A stretch of DNA of 8,586 nt from Dehalococcoidales bacterium (GTDB taxonomy: Bacteria > Chloroflexota > Dehalococcoidia > Dehalococcoidales > ARS1013). Below the pieces are notes generated by a model. It had not been told where the DNA came from. It did no database searches and saw nothing but the letters and a program-made list of their open reading frames with translations. The translations under genes and the position numbers were made by a program. Of the stretch, positions 1-7,414 are shown in pieces. The DNA lies in contig DAOVGW010000030.1 of assembly GCA_030672225.1 (NCBI GenBank), positions 1 to 8,586 of the forward strand, written 5' to 3'. Within the stretch, counting starts at the first letter, position 1. Each line of letters begins with the position of its first letter.

Positions 1-388
1 TGTCCCCCTGCCAGCGGGGCACAATGTGGGTATGGATATGCTTGTCAATGCCAGCGCCGGCTACCCGGCCCAGGTTCATGCCGATATTAAAGCCATCAGG
101 TCTATATATCTGCCTCAGAATCCTGGTGCTTCGGCTAACCAGTTTAAAGTGCTCGTCACGCTCTTCATCGGTCAGTTCATCAAGATTAGCTATATGGCGG
201 TAGGGGGCTACCATCAGATGAGCGGCGTTATAGGGATAGGTATTCATAATTATAAAGTTTTTCTTTCCCCGATAGAGTATGCAGTTTGGCTCGTCATTCT
301 TTTCGGCCGCTTTTTGACACAGGATACAGCCTTCCTCTTTTGCCTTCTGAATATACTGAGTGCGCCACGGCGCCCAAAGGTGCTCCAC
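1..388 (-). CDS. HIT-family nucleotide hydrolase/Ap4A phosphorylase-like protein, C-terminus cut by window edge
   Basis: Reading leftward from a GTG at 386-388, 129 residues are visible before the window ends. The N-terminus reads MEHLWAPWRTQYI, a usual opening for this branch of the HIT family. C21-x2-C24 matches the zinc-binding pair found in Ap4A phosphorylase-like HIT proteins. The histidine triad is HIHTHIV at residues 117-123, followed by PRWQGD. By family knowledge the middle histidine (H119) is the nucleophile that attacks the alpha phosphate of a nucleotide, forming a nucleotidyl-enzyme intermediate. Likely substrates are dinucleoside polyphosphates or nucleoside phosphoramidates in the cytoplasm; the exact one cannot be told from sequence. 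An AAGGAG ribosome binding site lies at 395-400, six bases before the GTG. Only the last few dozen residues are missing. It is transcribed divergently from the radical SAM gene at 612, with no obvious functional link. Confidence 0.93.
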   Translation of the reverse strand, partial: MEHLWAPWRTQYIQKAKEEGCILCQKAAEKNDEPNCILYRGKKNFIIMNTYPYNAAHLMVAPYRHIANLDELTDEERDEHFKLVSRSTRILRQIYRPDGFNIGMNLGRVAGAGIDKHIHTHIVPRWQGD

Positions 389-415
389 TTTGCTCTCCTT
401 CCTCGTTGCAGTACT

Positions 416-444
416 ATTTTAGACGGATGAGTCCCAGACGTCAA
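416..444 (-). promoter_or_regulatory. Sigma-70-type promoter for the HIT gene
   Basis: On the minus strand, TTGACG (439-444) and TAAAAT (416-421) are separated by exactly 17 bases. Each hexamer matches the consensus at five of six positions. Transcription would start near 409, leaving a leader of about 20 bases that contains the ribosome binding site before the GTG at 388. Spacing and position both fit a primary promoter. Confidence 0.72.
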
Positions 445-550
445 AGCGTCCCTAGTAAGACTGATTAGGTCATGCTTAAATTGTAAAAATTCAGACGGCG
501 AAAGACATTGCCTAAGTGTATGATATTTGTGCTTGTTGCTAAGCTCTCTC

Positions 551-579
551 TTGTAAAAGAAGGTTGGTTTACCTATAAT
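551..579 (+). promoter_or_regulatory. Sigma-70-type promoter for the B12-type radical SAM gene
   Basis: TTGTAA (551-556) and a perfect TATAAT (574-579) are separated by 17 bases. The expected transcription start is about 586, one base past the A of the upstream ATG at 585, so that ATG would not be in the message. The next in-frame ATG at 612 has a purine-rich Shine-Dalgarno stretch (AGAGGGAAGG, 595-604) seven bases before it. The promoter therefore also decides the start codon. Confidence 0.72.
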
Positions 580-611
580 GTCCTATGCAGCTAAAGAGGG
601 AAGGCGTCGTC

Positions 612-1946
612 ATGAAGCTAGAACTAATCATCCCTGCTCTGTATGGGGGAAACCAAAAGCGGACGAAGCCCCTGTGCCCACCTTTGGCCCCAGCTGCAGT
701 TGCCGCACTAACTCCACCAGAGGTTGAAGTCTCCATAACAGATGAAAATGTCACCGCTATTGATTTTAAAAAAGAAACCGACCTGGTGGGGATCACAGTA
801 ATAACCGTCACGGCGAAGCGTGCTTACGAGATTGCCGATAGCTTCAGAGCCAGCGGAGTGAAGGTCATCCTAGGCGGTATCCATCCCAGCGTCCTGCCCG
901 AAGAGGCAAGTCAACACGCCGATGCCGTGGTCATTGGGGAAGCCGAGGGGATTTGGCCCAAAGTGATTGAGGACTTCAAGACAAATAGGTTACAAAAGGT
1001 ATATCGGCAACATGAGCAACCCAGCTTGGTAGGCTTGCCTACCCCCCGGCGAGACTTCTTCGCTAAAGGGGCATACTTCATCCCGAACACCATATCAACT
1101 ACCAGAGGCTGTCCCTACTCCTGCTCCTTCTGCTCGGTTACTTCATTCTTCGGCCGTACTTATCGCTGCCGCCCACTGGCAGAAATCATAAAGGAAATCG
1201 AAACATTGAATGAGAGGAAGCAAATCATCTTTGTTGACGATAATATTGTTGGCAAGCCCAAGTTTGCCAAGGAGCTCTTTCGCGCCATTGCTCCCTATAA
1301 ACTCAAGTGGTTAGGGCAAGCCTCGGTCACCATCGCAAGGGATGACGAACTACTAAAGTTAGCCGCAGCTAGCGGCTGCGTTGGTCTACTCATCGGCTTT
1401 GAGTCTATATACCCAGCAAATTTGGCAGTGGTGGGTAAGAATATTAATGTGGTAGATGAATACGAAACGGTAATCAGAAAGATCCACTCCTACGGTATCG
1501 CCATCCATGGCTGCTTTATCCTTGGCTTAGACAATGACGATGAGAATGTTTTTAAGCGTACAGTCCGCTTTGCCCAGGCAATGCGTTTAGAGACTGCTCA
1601 ATTTAGTTTTGCCATGCCTCATCCAGGCACCGCTCTCTACGAATCCCTTGACAGGGCTGGCCGAATAGTTAGCAAGGATTGGTCAAAATATAATGCTGAG
1701 ATAGTCTTTGAGCCAAAACTAATATCCCGAGAAACGCTACAGAAGGGGCATGACTGGGCTTCACCAGAATTCTATAGTATCCCGTCGATTTTGAGGAGGA
1801 TCGGAGTTGTCCATCGTAACTTAGCCACATTTTGGGCAGTGAACCTTCTTTTTCGAGCTCACTGGCGGAAAAAACTCCGAGCAAATAAAGATAGCCCGGA
1901 GACTGTCTCAGGAGACAGGAAGCAGGGTAATAGCCACCCGAGATGA
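612..1946 (+). CDS. B12-binding-type radical SAM enzyme (COG1032-like), substrate unknown
   Basis: A 444-residue protein. Residues about 20-125 resemble the N-terminal B12-binding fold of this superfamily: PPLAPAAVAALTPP at 23-36, then ILGGIHPSVLPEE and the VIGEAEG turn. I do not see the base-off cobalamin motif DxHxxG, which is often absent in the group. The radical SAM core starts near residue 160 with C167-x3-C171-x2-C174, the three ligands of the [4Fe-4S] cluster that cleaves S-adenosylmethionine. Core elements follow: VDDN, a GFES strand, and the late motif HPGTALYESLDRAGRI. The C-terminal part contains EFYSIPSILRR, as in related enzymes annotated with DUF4070, including hopanoid methylases and other lipid- or natural-product-modifying enzymes. 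Methylation or C-C bond chemistry is therefore plausible, but the substrate is not readable. The start at 612 is preferred over ATG 585 because of the promoter at 551-579. It is probably monocistronic, since the next gene has its own promoter. Confidence 0.9.
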   Translation: MKLELIIPALYGGNQKRTKPLCPPLAPAAVAALTPPEVEVSITDENVTAIDFKKETDLVGITVITVTAKRAYEIADSFRASGVKVILGGIHPSVLPEEASQHADAVVIGEAEGIWPKVIEDFKTNRLQKVYRQHEQPSLVGLPTPRRDFFAKGAYFIPNTISTTRGCPYSCSFCSVTSFFGRTYRCRPLAEIIKEIETLNERKQIIFVDDNIVGKPKFAKELFRAIAPYKLKWLGQASVTIARDDELLKLAAASGCVGLLIGFESIYPANLAVVGKNINVVDEYETVIRKIHSYGIAIHGCFILGLDNDDENVFKRTVRFAQAMRLETAQFSFAMPHPGTALYESLDRAGRIVSKDWSKYNAEIVFEPKLISRETLQKGHDWASPEFYSIPSILRRIGVVHRNLATFWAVNLLFRAHWRKKLRANKDSPETVSGDRKQGNSHPR

Positions 1947-1948
1947 CA

Positions 1949-2001
1949 TAAGGTTTGACCTTAACAGCCAAGTAATGGCTAATCGGATACCCCCTTTTTT
2001 T
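1949..2001 (+). terminator. Possible weak terminator region after the B12-type radical SAM gene
   Basis: Just after the stop there are two short hairpins: TAAGGT/ACCTTA with a 3-base loop (1949-1963) and AGCCA/TGGCT with a 5-base loop (1966-1980). A run of seven T follows at 1995-2001. The T run is 14 bases past the second stem and the stems are short and AT-rich, so this is not a canonical intrinsic terminator. It is listed because it separates two genes that each seem to have a promoter. Confidence 0.25.
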
Positions 2002-2019
2002 AACACTTCCCTCGCCTAT

Positions 2020-2048
2020 TTGCGCCCAAAGAACCCCAGGACTATAAT
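2020..2048 (+). promoter_or_regulatory. Candidate promoter for the TIGR03960-type gene
   Basis: A perfect TATAAT (2043-2048) lies 17 bases after TTGCGC (2020-2025), a weak -35 that keeps the TTG. Transcription would start near 2055, a few bases before the GGAGG at 2059. The promoter lies downstream of the ATG at 1975, which argues that the longer reading frame is not the true gene. Confidence 0.55.
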
Positions 2049-2058
2049 TAAGCAGTCT

Positions 2059-2063
2059 GGAGG
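2059..2063 (+). promoter_or_regulatory. Ribosome binding site that sets a TTG start
   Basis: GGAGG sits seven bases before an in-frame TTG at 2071. The ATG at 1975 has no comparable site close by: only AAGG about 20 bases upstream. This supports TTG as the real start of the TIGR03960-type protein. Confidence 0.75.
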
Positions 2064-2070
2064 CAGTAAA

Positions 2071-3915
2071 TTGAGCTATCCCGACAGCATATTATCTCAG
2101 GTCAGTAAGCCAGCCCGCTATACCGGGGGTGAGTGGAACGCCGTCTTAAAGGATTGGCAAAAAGCGGATTTAAAGATTGCCCTCTCCTACCCTGACACCT
2201 ATGAGCTCGGCATGTCAAACATGGCTCTACCTATCCTCTACGAGCTTTTTAACCGCCAGAGGGACGTCCTTGCCGAGAGGGTATTTGCGCCATGGATAGA
2301 CATGGAAGCCGTCATGAGAGCCACCAAAACGCCGCTACTTAGCCTTGAAAGTGGGCACTCCTTGAAGGATTTTGATATTATCGGCTTCTCGTTGGGCTAC
2401 GAACTGACCTATACCAATGTCCTAAACATGCTTGACCTGGCCGGGATACCAGTCCTCGCCGCCGAGAGGGACGACTGCCACCCGATAGTAATTGCCGGCG
2501 GTAGCTCGGCCCACAACCCGGAGCCGATGGCTGACTTTATTGACTTCTTCGTTATCGGGGAGGCAGAAGAGGTTTTGCCCAAGCTAATTGCCTGTTTCCG
2601 GGACTGGAAACGGAAGGGCGAGAGGGCATCAAAGAAAGAGTTATTTCGCCAGGTAGCTACCATCGGCGGCATCTATGTGCCCAGCCTATACCATGTGGAG
2701 TATCAGTCTGATGGCCTATTTAAGAGTATTACCCCCACCGTAGCCGAGGCTAGCCCCCGAATTCAGCGGCAACTGGTAGCCAAACTGCTGCCGCCGGTCA
2801 CCAAACCAGTGGTCCCCTTTCTTGAGGTAATCCATGACCGGGGGGCGATAGAGATCAGTCGGGGTTGTAGCCGGGGTTGCCGCTTCTGCCAGGCAGGAAT
2901 AATCTACCGCCCGGTGCGCCAGCGTCCCCAAGAAGAGATACTCCAGGCGGTAGGCGAGCTTATCACCAACTGTGGTTACGATGAGGTCTCGCTGGTATCA
3001 CTAAGCACCAGTGATTACCCCCATATTAATGAGCTGGTAGCCAACATAGCCCAACGCTACGGCAGCCAAAATCTTGCCCTGTCACTACCCAGCCTGCGCA
3101 TTGATAGTGCCTCAGTAAAGCTGATAGACTCCCTTCCCCGCCGCAGGAAGAGCGGACTCACCTTTGCCCCTGAGGCCGGCAGCCAGCGCTTGCAACGGGT
3201 AATCAACAAGTGCACCCCGGAAGACGAGCTTATGGAGACGGCTGCTGCTGCCTTTAGCCGAGGCTGGAGAAACCTAAAACTATATTTCATGCTCGGCCTG
3301 CCCACTGAGACTACTGATGATATAGAGAGCCTTATTCAGCTCATTAATAGAGTCCACTCACTAGGCAGGAAAGCCCCGGGGAAGAGACCCCAGCTAAGGG
3401 TCAGCCTGTCTACTTTCGTCCCCAAGCCCCATACCCCCTTTCAGTGGGTAGCTCAGGAAAGTGAACTCAAGCTAATGGCCAAGCATGAACTACTTAAGCA
3501 GGGACTACGCCGCAAAGGAACCAGGCTATCGTGGCAGGATACCAAAGTCAGTCTACTTGAGGCAATACTATCGCGAGGAGACAGGCGACTGGGTAAGGTT
3601 ATCTACCGAGCCTGGCAACTAGGGGCACGCTTTGATGGCTGGAGTGAACACTTCAATTACGAAATCTGGCTAAGCGCCTTCAAGGAGTCCGGGCTCGAGC
3701 CCGGCTTCTACGCTCAGCGACAGCGCCCCCTTGATGAGCCTCTACCCTGGACCCATATTGATGTTGGACTCCGCCCGGTTTTCCTGAAGCGAGAATACCA
3801 GCGAGCCCTTAAGGGTGAGGAAACCCCGGACTGCCGCCACCAAGCCTGTAGTGCCTGCGGGCTGGAGAGGTGGCAGCCGGAGTGCCAGCAAAGGCAACGG
3901 TTAGCTTCAGGTTAG
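2071..3915 (+). CDS. TIGR03960-type B12-binding radical SAM protein, without a fused DUF2344 domain
   Basis: With the TTG start the protein has 614 residues and opens with SYPDSILSQVSKPARYTGGEWN (split by eye as a short lead-in plus KPARYTGGEWN), where family members usually begin. The N-terminal half (about 30-200) carries the B12-binding-like module with YPDTYELGMSN, APW, GFSLGYELTYTN and AGGSSAHNPEP. The radical SAM core begins at EISRGCSRGCRFC, with cysteines at 266, 270 and 273 binding the [4Fe-4S] cluster. APEAGSQR and FMLGLPTET follow as expected. A cysteine-rich tail has C588, C593, C596 and C605, possibly a further metal or cluster site. The family's reaction is unknown to me. In many bacteria the protein is fused to, or followed by, a DUF2344 (TIGR03936) partner; here the frame stops after the cysteine tail and gyrA converges 35 bp later, so the partner is not adjacent. 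The 32 extra residues from ATG 1975 look non-coding. Confidence 0.9.
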   Translation: MSYPDSILSQVSKPARYTGGEWNAVLKDWQKADLKIALSYPDTYELGMSNMALPILYELFNRQRDVLAERVFAPWIDMEAVMRATKTPLLSLESGHSLKDFDIIGFSLGYELTYTNVLNMLDLAGIPVLAAERDDCHPIVIAGGSSAHNPEPMADFIDFFVIGEAEEVLPKLIACFRDWKRKGERASKKELFRQVATIGGIYVPSLYHVEYQSDGLFKSITPTVAEASPRIQRQLVAKLLPPVTKPVVPFLEVIHDRGAIEISRGCSRGCRFCQAGIIYRPVRQRPQEEILQAVGELITNCGYDEVSLVSLSTSDYPHINELVANIAQRYGSQNLALSLPSLRIDSASVKLIDSLPRRRKSGLTFAPEAGSQRLQRVINKCTPEDELMETAAAAFSRGWRNLKLYFMLGLPTETTDDIESLIQLINRVHSLGRKAPGKRPQLRVSLSTFVPKPHTPFQWVAQESELKLMAKHELLKQGLRRKGTRLSWQDTKVSLLEAILSRGDRRLGKVIYRAWQLGARFDGWSEHFNYEIWLSAFKESGLEPGFYAQRQRPLDEPLPWTHIDVGLRPVFLKREYQRALKGEETPDCRHQACSACGLERWQPECQQRQRLASG

Positions 3916-3950
3916 ACCAAGCCAACATCAATAATTTACCAGACCAAGTC

Positions 3951-6389
3951 CTAGTCAAGGCTGGCGATGGCAACCACACTATCACTGGCACCAAGCCTCA
4001 TCAGTCGCACCCCCTGTGTGCTCCGGCCCTGAACGGTGATGCCCTTTCTGGGGTCTTTCTCCCTCACCGGAGTGCGGGTGATAATGCCATCAGCCGATAT
4101 AATCATAAGCTGCTGCGACTGGGTTACCACTTTGGCGGCAGCCACCTCACCCGTTTTATCGGTAGTCCTAAAGGTCCTTACCCCACTGCCGGCACGGTGC
4201 TGGCATGGATAGTCGTTAATGGCAGTGAGCTTGCCGTAGCCGCCGGCAGTGACTATCAGTAGAAAGGCATCGGCATAGGCAATATCAATACTGACCACCT
4301 GGTCATCAGCTATCAGCCTGAGGGCGCGCACACCGCCACTGGTCCTCAAGCTGGCTCTTAAACTAGAGACCGCGAACTTGATTGACTGACCATTCTGAGT
4401 CACCAGGATGACATCATCCGGGTCAGTTCCCAGACATGCCGCCGCCAACTCATCACCTTTCTCCAGATCCATAGCGATAAGCCCGCTACTTCGTACCGAG
4501 CGGAAATTCTCCACCGCCGTCTTCTTTATCTCCCCGCGGCAAGTAGCCATGAGCAGGTAGCTACCTGGCTTAAACTCACTTACAGCTATCACCGCCGTAA
4601 CCCTCTCCCCCTCGGTGATGGGGAAAAGATTAATCACCGCCATCCCTTTAGCCACCCGGGAGCTATCAGCCGGGATTTCGTAGCACTTAATCGAGAAGAC
4701 CCGGCCCCGATTGGTAAAGAACAACAGGTTATCATGGGTATCAGTCACCACCAAAAACCTGGCCGCATCTTTCTCCCTGGTTACCATGCCAATAATGCCC
4801 TTACCACCACGATGCTGCGGCGTGTAAGCACGGGACGGGACCTGTTTGACAAACCCCCGGTTACTGAGCGTTACCACCATCCTCTGATGCGGGATAAGGT
4901 CTTCCTCGCCAAATTCAGTCACCCCCTCGGCAGTTATCTCGGTTCGCCGCGGGTCACTAAATTTAGACTTTATCTCAGCCACCTCCTCCTTTATCAGAAG
5001 AAGCATCCTCTTGGAGTTAGCCAGCAGGTCCTCCAAATAGGCAATGGTTTTTACCACCACGGCATATTCATCAAGGAGCTTGTGCCGCTCCAAGCCGGCC
5101 AGTCGGCGTAACTGCATCTCAAGGATGGCCTGAGCCTGAGCCTGAGTTAAGCTAAAGTTGGTCATAAGGTTATGGCGCGCCGTCTCGGTGGTGTCTGATT
5201 TACGTATAGTGGCCACTATCCTGTCTATATTGTCCAAGGCAATCCTAAACCCCTCCAGGATGTGAGCCCTGCTTTTAGCCACCTTCAGCTCAAAGCGGGA
5301 ACGTCGGGTGATAACCTGACGACGGAAATCTATATAATGGTAAAGCGCCTCCTTAAGGCTAATTACCCGGGGCTGACCGGCAACTAAAGCCAGCATGTTA
5401 GCAAAGAAAGCAGACTGCATGGGAGTATATTTATAAAGGCTATTAAGCACCTGCTGTGACTGGGCTTCTCTCTTAAGCTCAATAACAATACGCATACCCT
5501 GGCGGTCTGACTCATCACGCAATTCACTGATGCCAGTAATCTTCTTATCCTTGACCAGCCCAGCTATTCTTTCCACCAGAGCCGCCTTGTTCGTCTGATA
5601 AGGAAGCTGGGTGACTACTATTTGACGGTGTCCCGTCCCGGAAGCAGTCTCCGTGTAAGCCCTGGCCCGAACCACTATCCGGCCACGCCCGGTAGCATAG
5701 GCGCTTCTAATCCCATCCTGCCCCAGAATGATGCCGCCGGTAGGAAAATCAGGCCCCTTAACAAACTCCATAAGCTCATCAACGGCGGCCGCAGGGTTAT
5801 CAAGAAGACAGGCGATGGCATCACACACCTCCCCCAGGTTATGCGGCGGGATGCTGGTCGCCATGCCAACAGCAATTCCAGAGCTGCCGCTAACCAGTAG
5901 ATTGGGGAACCGGCTGGGCAGAACCATCGGCTCCTTAAGGCTAGCATCAAAATTAGGCATAAAGTCGACGGTATCCTTATCAATATCAAGAAGCATCTGC
6001 TCGGCAATCTCGGTCAGGCGCACCTCGGTATAACGCATAGCCGCCGGTGGGTCATTGTCAATACTACCAAAGTTGCCCTGCCCATCAATAAGCACATGGC
6101 GCATAGAGAAGTCCTGCGCCATACGCACCATGGCATCGTAAACAGAAGTGTCTCCATGAGGGTGATACTTACCCAATACCTCGCCGACAACACGAGCACT
6201 CTTCTTATGAGGGCTTGAGTGCGCAAGCCCCAAGCCATCCATAGCATAAAGAATGCGTCGGTGCACCGGCTTTAGTCCATCCCGAACATCCGGTAAGGCA
6301 CGGGAAACAATGACGCTCATGGCATAATCAAGGTAGGAACTCTTCATCTCATCTTCAATGTTTATCTGCCTAATTTTACCTAAAACCAT
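3951..6389 (-). CDS. gyrA: DNA gyrase subunit A
   Basis: An 812-residue GyrA, the breakage-reunion subunit that with GyrB introduces negative supercoils using ATP. The opening INIEDEMKSSYLDYAMSVI is diagnostic. The catalytic tyrosine is Y120 in AAMRYTE, preceded by the invariant arginine. The quinolone region (about 65-104) contains KYHPHGDTSVYD: T81 aligns with Escherichia coli Ser83 and D85 with Asp87, so both quinolone-contact positions look wild-type. The GyrA box QHRGGKG at 525-531 separates gyrase from topoisomerase IV ParC and starts the C-terminal beta-pinwheel that wraps DNA. The protein ends soon after the last pinwheel blade without the long acidic tail of E. coli GyrA (875 residues). 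Its AGGAGG (6401-6406) lies within the end of the upstream TPR gene, 11 bases before the ATG, a rather long spacing. Six bases separate the two genes, so co-transcription and translational coupling are likely. Confidence 0.98.
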   Translation of the reverse strand: MVLGKIRQINIEDEMKSSYLDYAMSVIVSRALPDVRDGLKPVHRRILYAMDGLGLAHSSPHKKSARVVGEVLGKYHPHGDTSVYDAMVRMAQDFSMRHVLIDGQGNFGSIDNDPPAAMRYTEVRLTEIAEQMLLDIDKDTVDFMPNFDASLKEPMVLPSRFPNLLVSGSSGIAVGMATSIPPHNLGEVCDAIACLLDNPAAAVDELMEFVKGPDFPTGGIILGQDGIRSAYATGRGRIVVRARAYTETASGTGHRQIVVTQLPYQTNKAALVERIAGLVKDKKITGISELRDESDRQGMRIVIELKREAQSQQVLNSLYKYTPMQSAFFANMLALVAGQPRVISLKEALYHYIDFRRQVITRRSRFELKVAKSRAHILEGFRIALDNIDRIVATIRKSDTTETARHNLMTNFSLTQAQAQAILEMQLRRLAGLERHKLLDEYAVVVKTIAYLEDLLANSKRMLLLIKEEVAEIKSKFSDPRRTEITAEGVTEFGEEDLIPHQRMVVTLSNRGFVKQVPSRAYTPQHRGGKGIIGMVTREKDAARFLVVTDTHDNLLFFTNRGRVFSIKCYEIPADSSRVAKGMAVINLFPITEGERVTAVIAVSEFKPGSYLLMATCRGEIKKTAVENFRSVRSSGLIAMDLEKGDELAAACLGTDPDDVILVTQNGQSIKFAVSSLRASLRTSGGVRALRLIADDQVVSIDIAYADAFLLIVTAGGYGKLTAINDYPCQHRAGSGVRTFRTTDKTGEVAAAKVVTQSQQLMIISADGIITRTPVREKDPRKGITVQGRSTQGVRLMRLGASDSVVAIASLD

Positions 6390-6395
6390 CTTTTC

Positions 6396-7208
6396 TTAAG
6401 CCTCCTGTTCTTCGTCTTCTTCAGTATCACCTTCCGTAGGCTCCCCAGACAGCGACTCTACCTCATCTCCACCGACTAAGGTAAAGTCAGGCTCTCCCGC
6501 CGCCTCATACTTCAACTGACGCCTGAATATTCTATCGCCAGCATAAGGGCCAAGACCCTCAACCCCCCTTGACGGGAAGGAAAGTTGCTCCACCTGAGAA
6601 GGGTGCTGATATACCTCCCTGATAATGACCACCATCATATCTTCTGATGAGCTAACAACGGCGGCCAGATATCTGTTGCCCCCCTTGATTAGCTTGATAA
6701 GGCGCTGAGCGTTTTTTGGCTCCACCTGCCCCAGATACTCCCCACGACCATTTTCCACCACTAAATTAGCCCCTTCTATCCGTAAATGTACCCTATCACC
6801 AGCCACCATTTTGGCCAGTATCTCCTTTGGCGCCAAGCGGAAGAGCCCAACCACCCCCGCCTTGCCGGTTTCCTCAATAAAGTGCCGTGGCTCTACCCTA
6901 TGAAAACTATCCTCTTCAGCCACCGCCTCCCCTAGATGGGACAGGCGACGAAGGTTCTTCTCGGCAATGGCATTATAAGGGTCAAGCTCTTTAGCCCGGC
7001 TGTAGGCTTGCCTAGCTTTTAAATACTCCCCCAGCTCCATATAGGCTCTGCCCAACCGATTGTAGGCATCAACATCATTAAGGAAATTCTCTATGATGCT
7101 CTTATTAGTCTCTACCGCCTCTCGCCAGCGACCTTCCATAGCCAGGGCTATCGCCCGTTTACTGCTCTGTCGTATTAGTCTTGCCTCTTCCTCACTGCGG
7201 TATGACAT
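6396..7208 (-). CDS. TPR protein with a possible HIRAN-like domain, upstream of gyrA
   Basis: A soluble 270-residue protein with no signal peptide or membrane segment. Residues about 12-79 form two tetratricopeptide repeats (A21-LAMEGRWREAVE, then AYNRLGRAYMELGEYLKARQAYSRAKELDPYN), a helical protein-binding scaffold. A linker (80-115) leads to a beta-rich block at about 118-200 with GDRVHLRI, EYLGQVEPKNAQRL and GGNRYLAAVV. By eye this resembles the core of HIRAN domains, minus the usual NPYDPNAI loop, but the resemblance needs a profile search. The tail from about 246 is strongly acidic. Function is unknown. Tight linkage to gyrA (6 bp) suggests co-expression, possibly a role connected with DNA or the gyrase complex, which is inference. 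The ATG at 7206-7208 has GGAGG five bases upstream (7214-7218). Confidence 0.88.
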   Translation of the reverse strand: MSYRSEEEARLIRQSSKRAIALAMEGRWREAVETNKSIIENFLNDVDAYNRLGRAYMELGEYLKARQAYSRAKELDPYNAIAEKNLRRLSHLGEAVAEEDSFHRVEPRHFIEETGKAGVVGLFRLAPKEILAKMVAGDRVHLRIEGANLVVENGRGEYLGQVEPKNAQRLIKLIKGGNRYLAAVVSSSEDMMVVIIREVYQHPSQVEQLSFPSRGVEGLGPYAGDRIFRRQLKYEAAGEPDFTLVGGDEVESLSGEPTEGDTEEDEEQEA

Positions 7209-7256
7209 CCTCTCCTCCCTGGGCTATCCGGCTTACCATTATTAGCCTGAGCTATT

Positions 7257-7285
7257 ATTTTACCCCAGCCAGGTCAGCTAAACAA
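7257..7285 (-). promoter_or_regulatory. Candidate promoter for the TPR-gyrA unit
   Basis: On the minus strand, TTGTTT (7280-7285) and TAAAAT (7257-7262) are separated by 17 bases. The -10 matches five of six consensus bases and the -35 three of six. The start would be near 7250, giving a leader of about 40 bases before the ATG at 7208. AT-rich sequence lies just upstream (7308-7335) and could help RNA polymerase bind. Confidence 0.5.
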
Positions 7286-7335
7286 GCCAGAAGCTATCAC
7301 CAGCAAGTCATTTATTTATTAAAAAAGTTCTAAAA

Positions 7336-7364
7336 TTGACAAACCACCCTAGCTATGATAGGCT
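7336..7364 (+). promoter_or_regulatory. Candidate promoter for the NifU-domain gene
   Basis: A perfect TTGACA lies at 7336-7341. At 17 bases spacing the -10 would be TAGGCT (7359-7364), which is weak. A better hexamer, TATGAT (7354-7359), is only 12 bases away, so which -10 is used is uncertain. An A/T-rich stretch precedes the -35. Either choice puts the ATG at 7355 inside the promoter, so translation should start further on. Confidence 0.5.
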
Positions 7365-7399
7365 TCAGTTTGCTCAAAATAGAAGAGCCCACATCTAAC

Positions 7400-7405
7400 A
7401 GGAGG
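7400..7405 (+). promoter_or_regulatory. Ribosome binding site that sets a GTG start
   Basis: A perfect AGGAGG sits nine bases before GTG 7415, in frame with the NifU domain. It favours this start over ATG 7355, which has no Shine-Dalgarno sequence in front of it. Confidence 0.8.
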
Positions 7406-7414
7406 CAAATTATA

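Noticed and set aside
26..430. A 134-codon rightward open frame at the left edge
   Set aside because: It lies opposite the HIT gene, whose reverse-strand translation has the full set of family motifs. The rightward product resembles nothing and is a shadow.
481..558. TTGTAAAA repeated at 481 and 551, considered as a second promoter or operator
   Set aside because: The upstream copy has no -10 hexamer at a suitable distance, and an AT-rich 8-mer repeated twice is weak evidence for an operator.
3914..3948. Direct repeat AGACCAAG at 3914-3921 and 3941-3948 in the convergent gap
   Set aside because: Eight bases in two copies is within chance expectation and no element lies between them.
3870..4262. 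A 130-codon rightward frame overlapping the end of the TIGR03960 gene, considered as a remnant of a DUF2344 partner
   Set aside because: Its first residues do not resemble the start of DUF2344 proteins, and from 3951 on it is simply the antisense of gyrA.
4879..4905. Quinolone-resistance signature in gyrA was looked for
   Set aside because: The residues aligning with E. coli Ser83 and Asp87 are Thr and Asp, normal wild-type states, and the relevant codons are near 6135-6150 rather than in the C-terminal half.
4734..6247. Several long open frames on both strands within gyrA
   Set aside because: All overlap the intact, highly conserved gyrA frame and show no family features.
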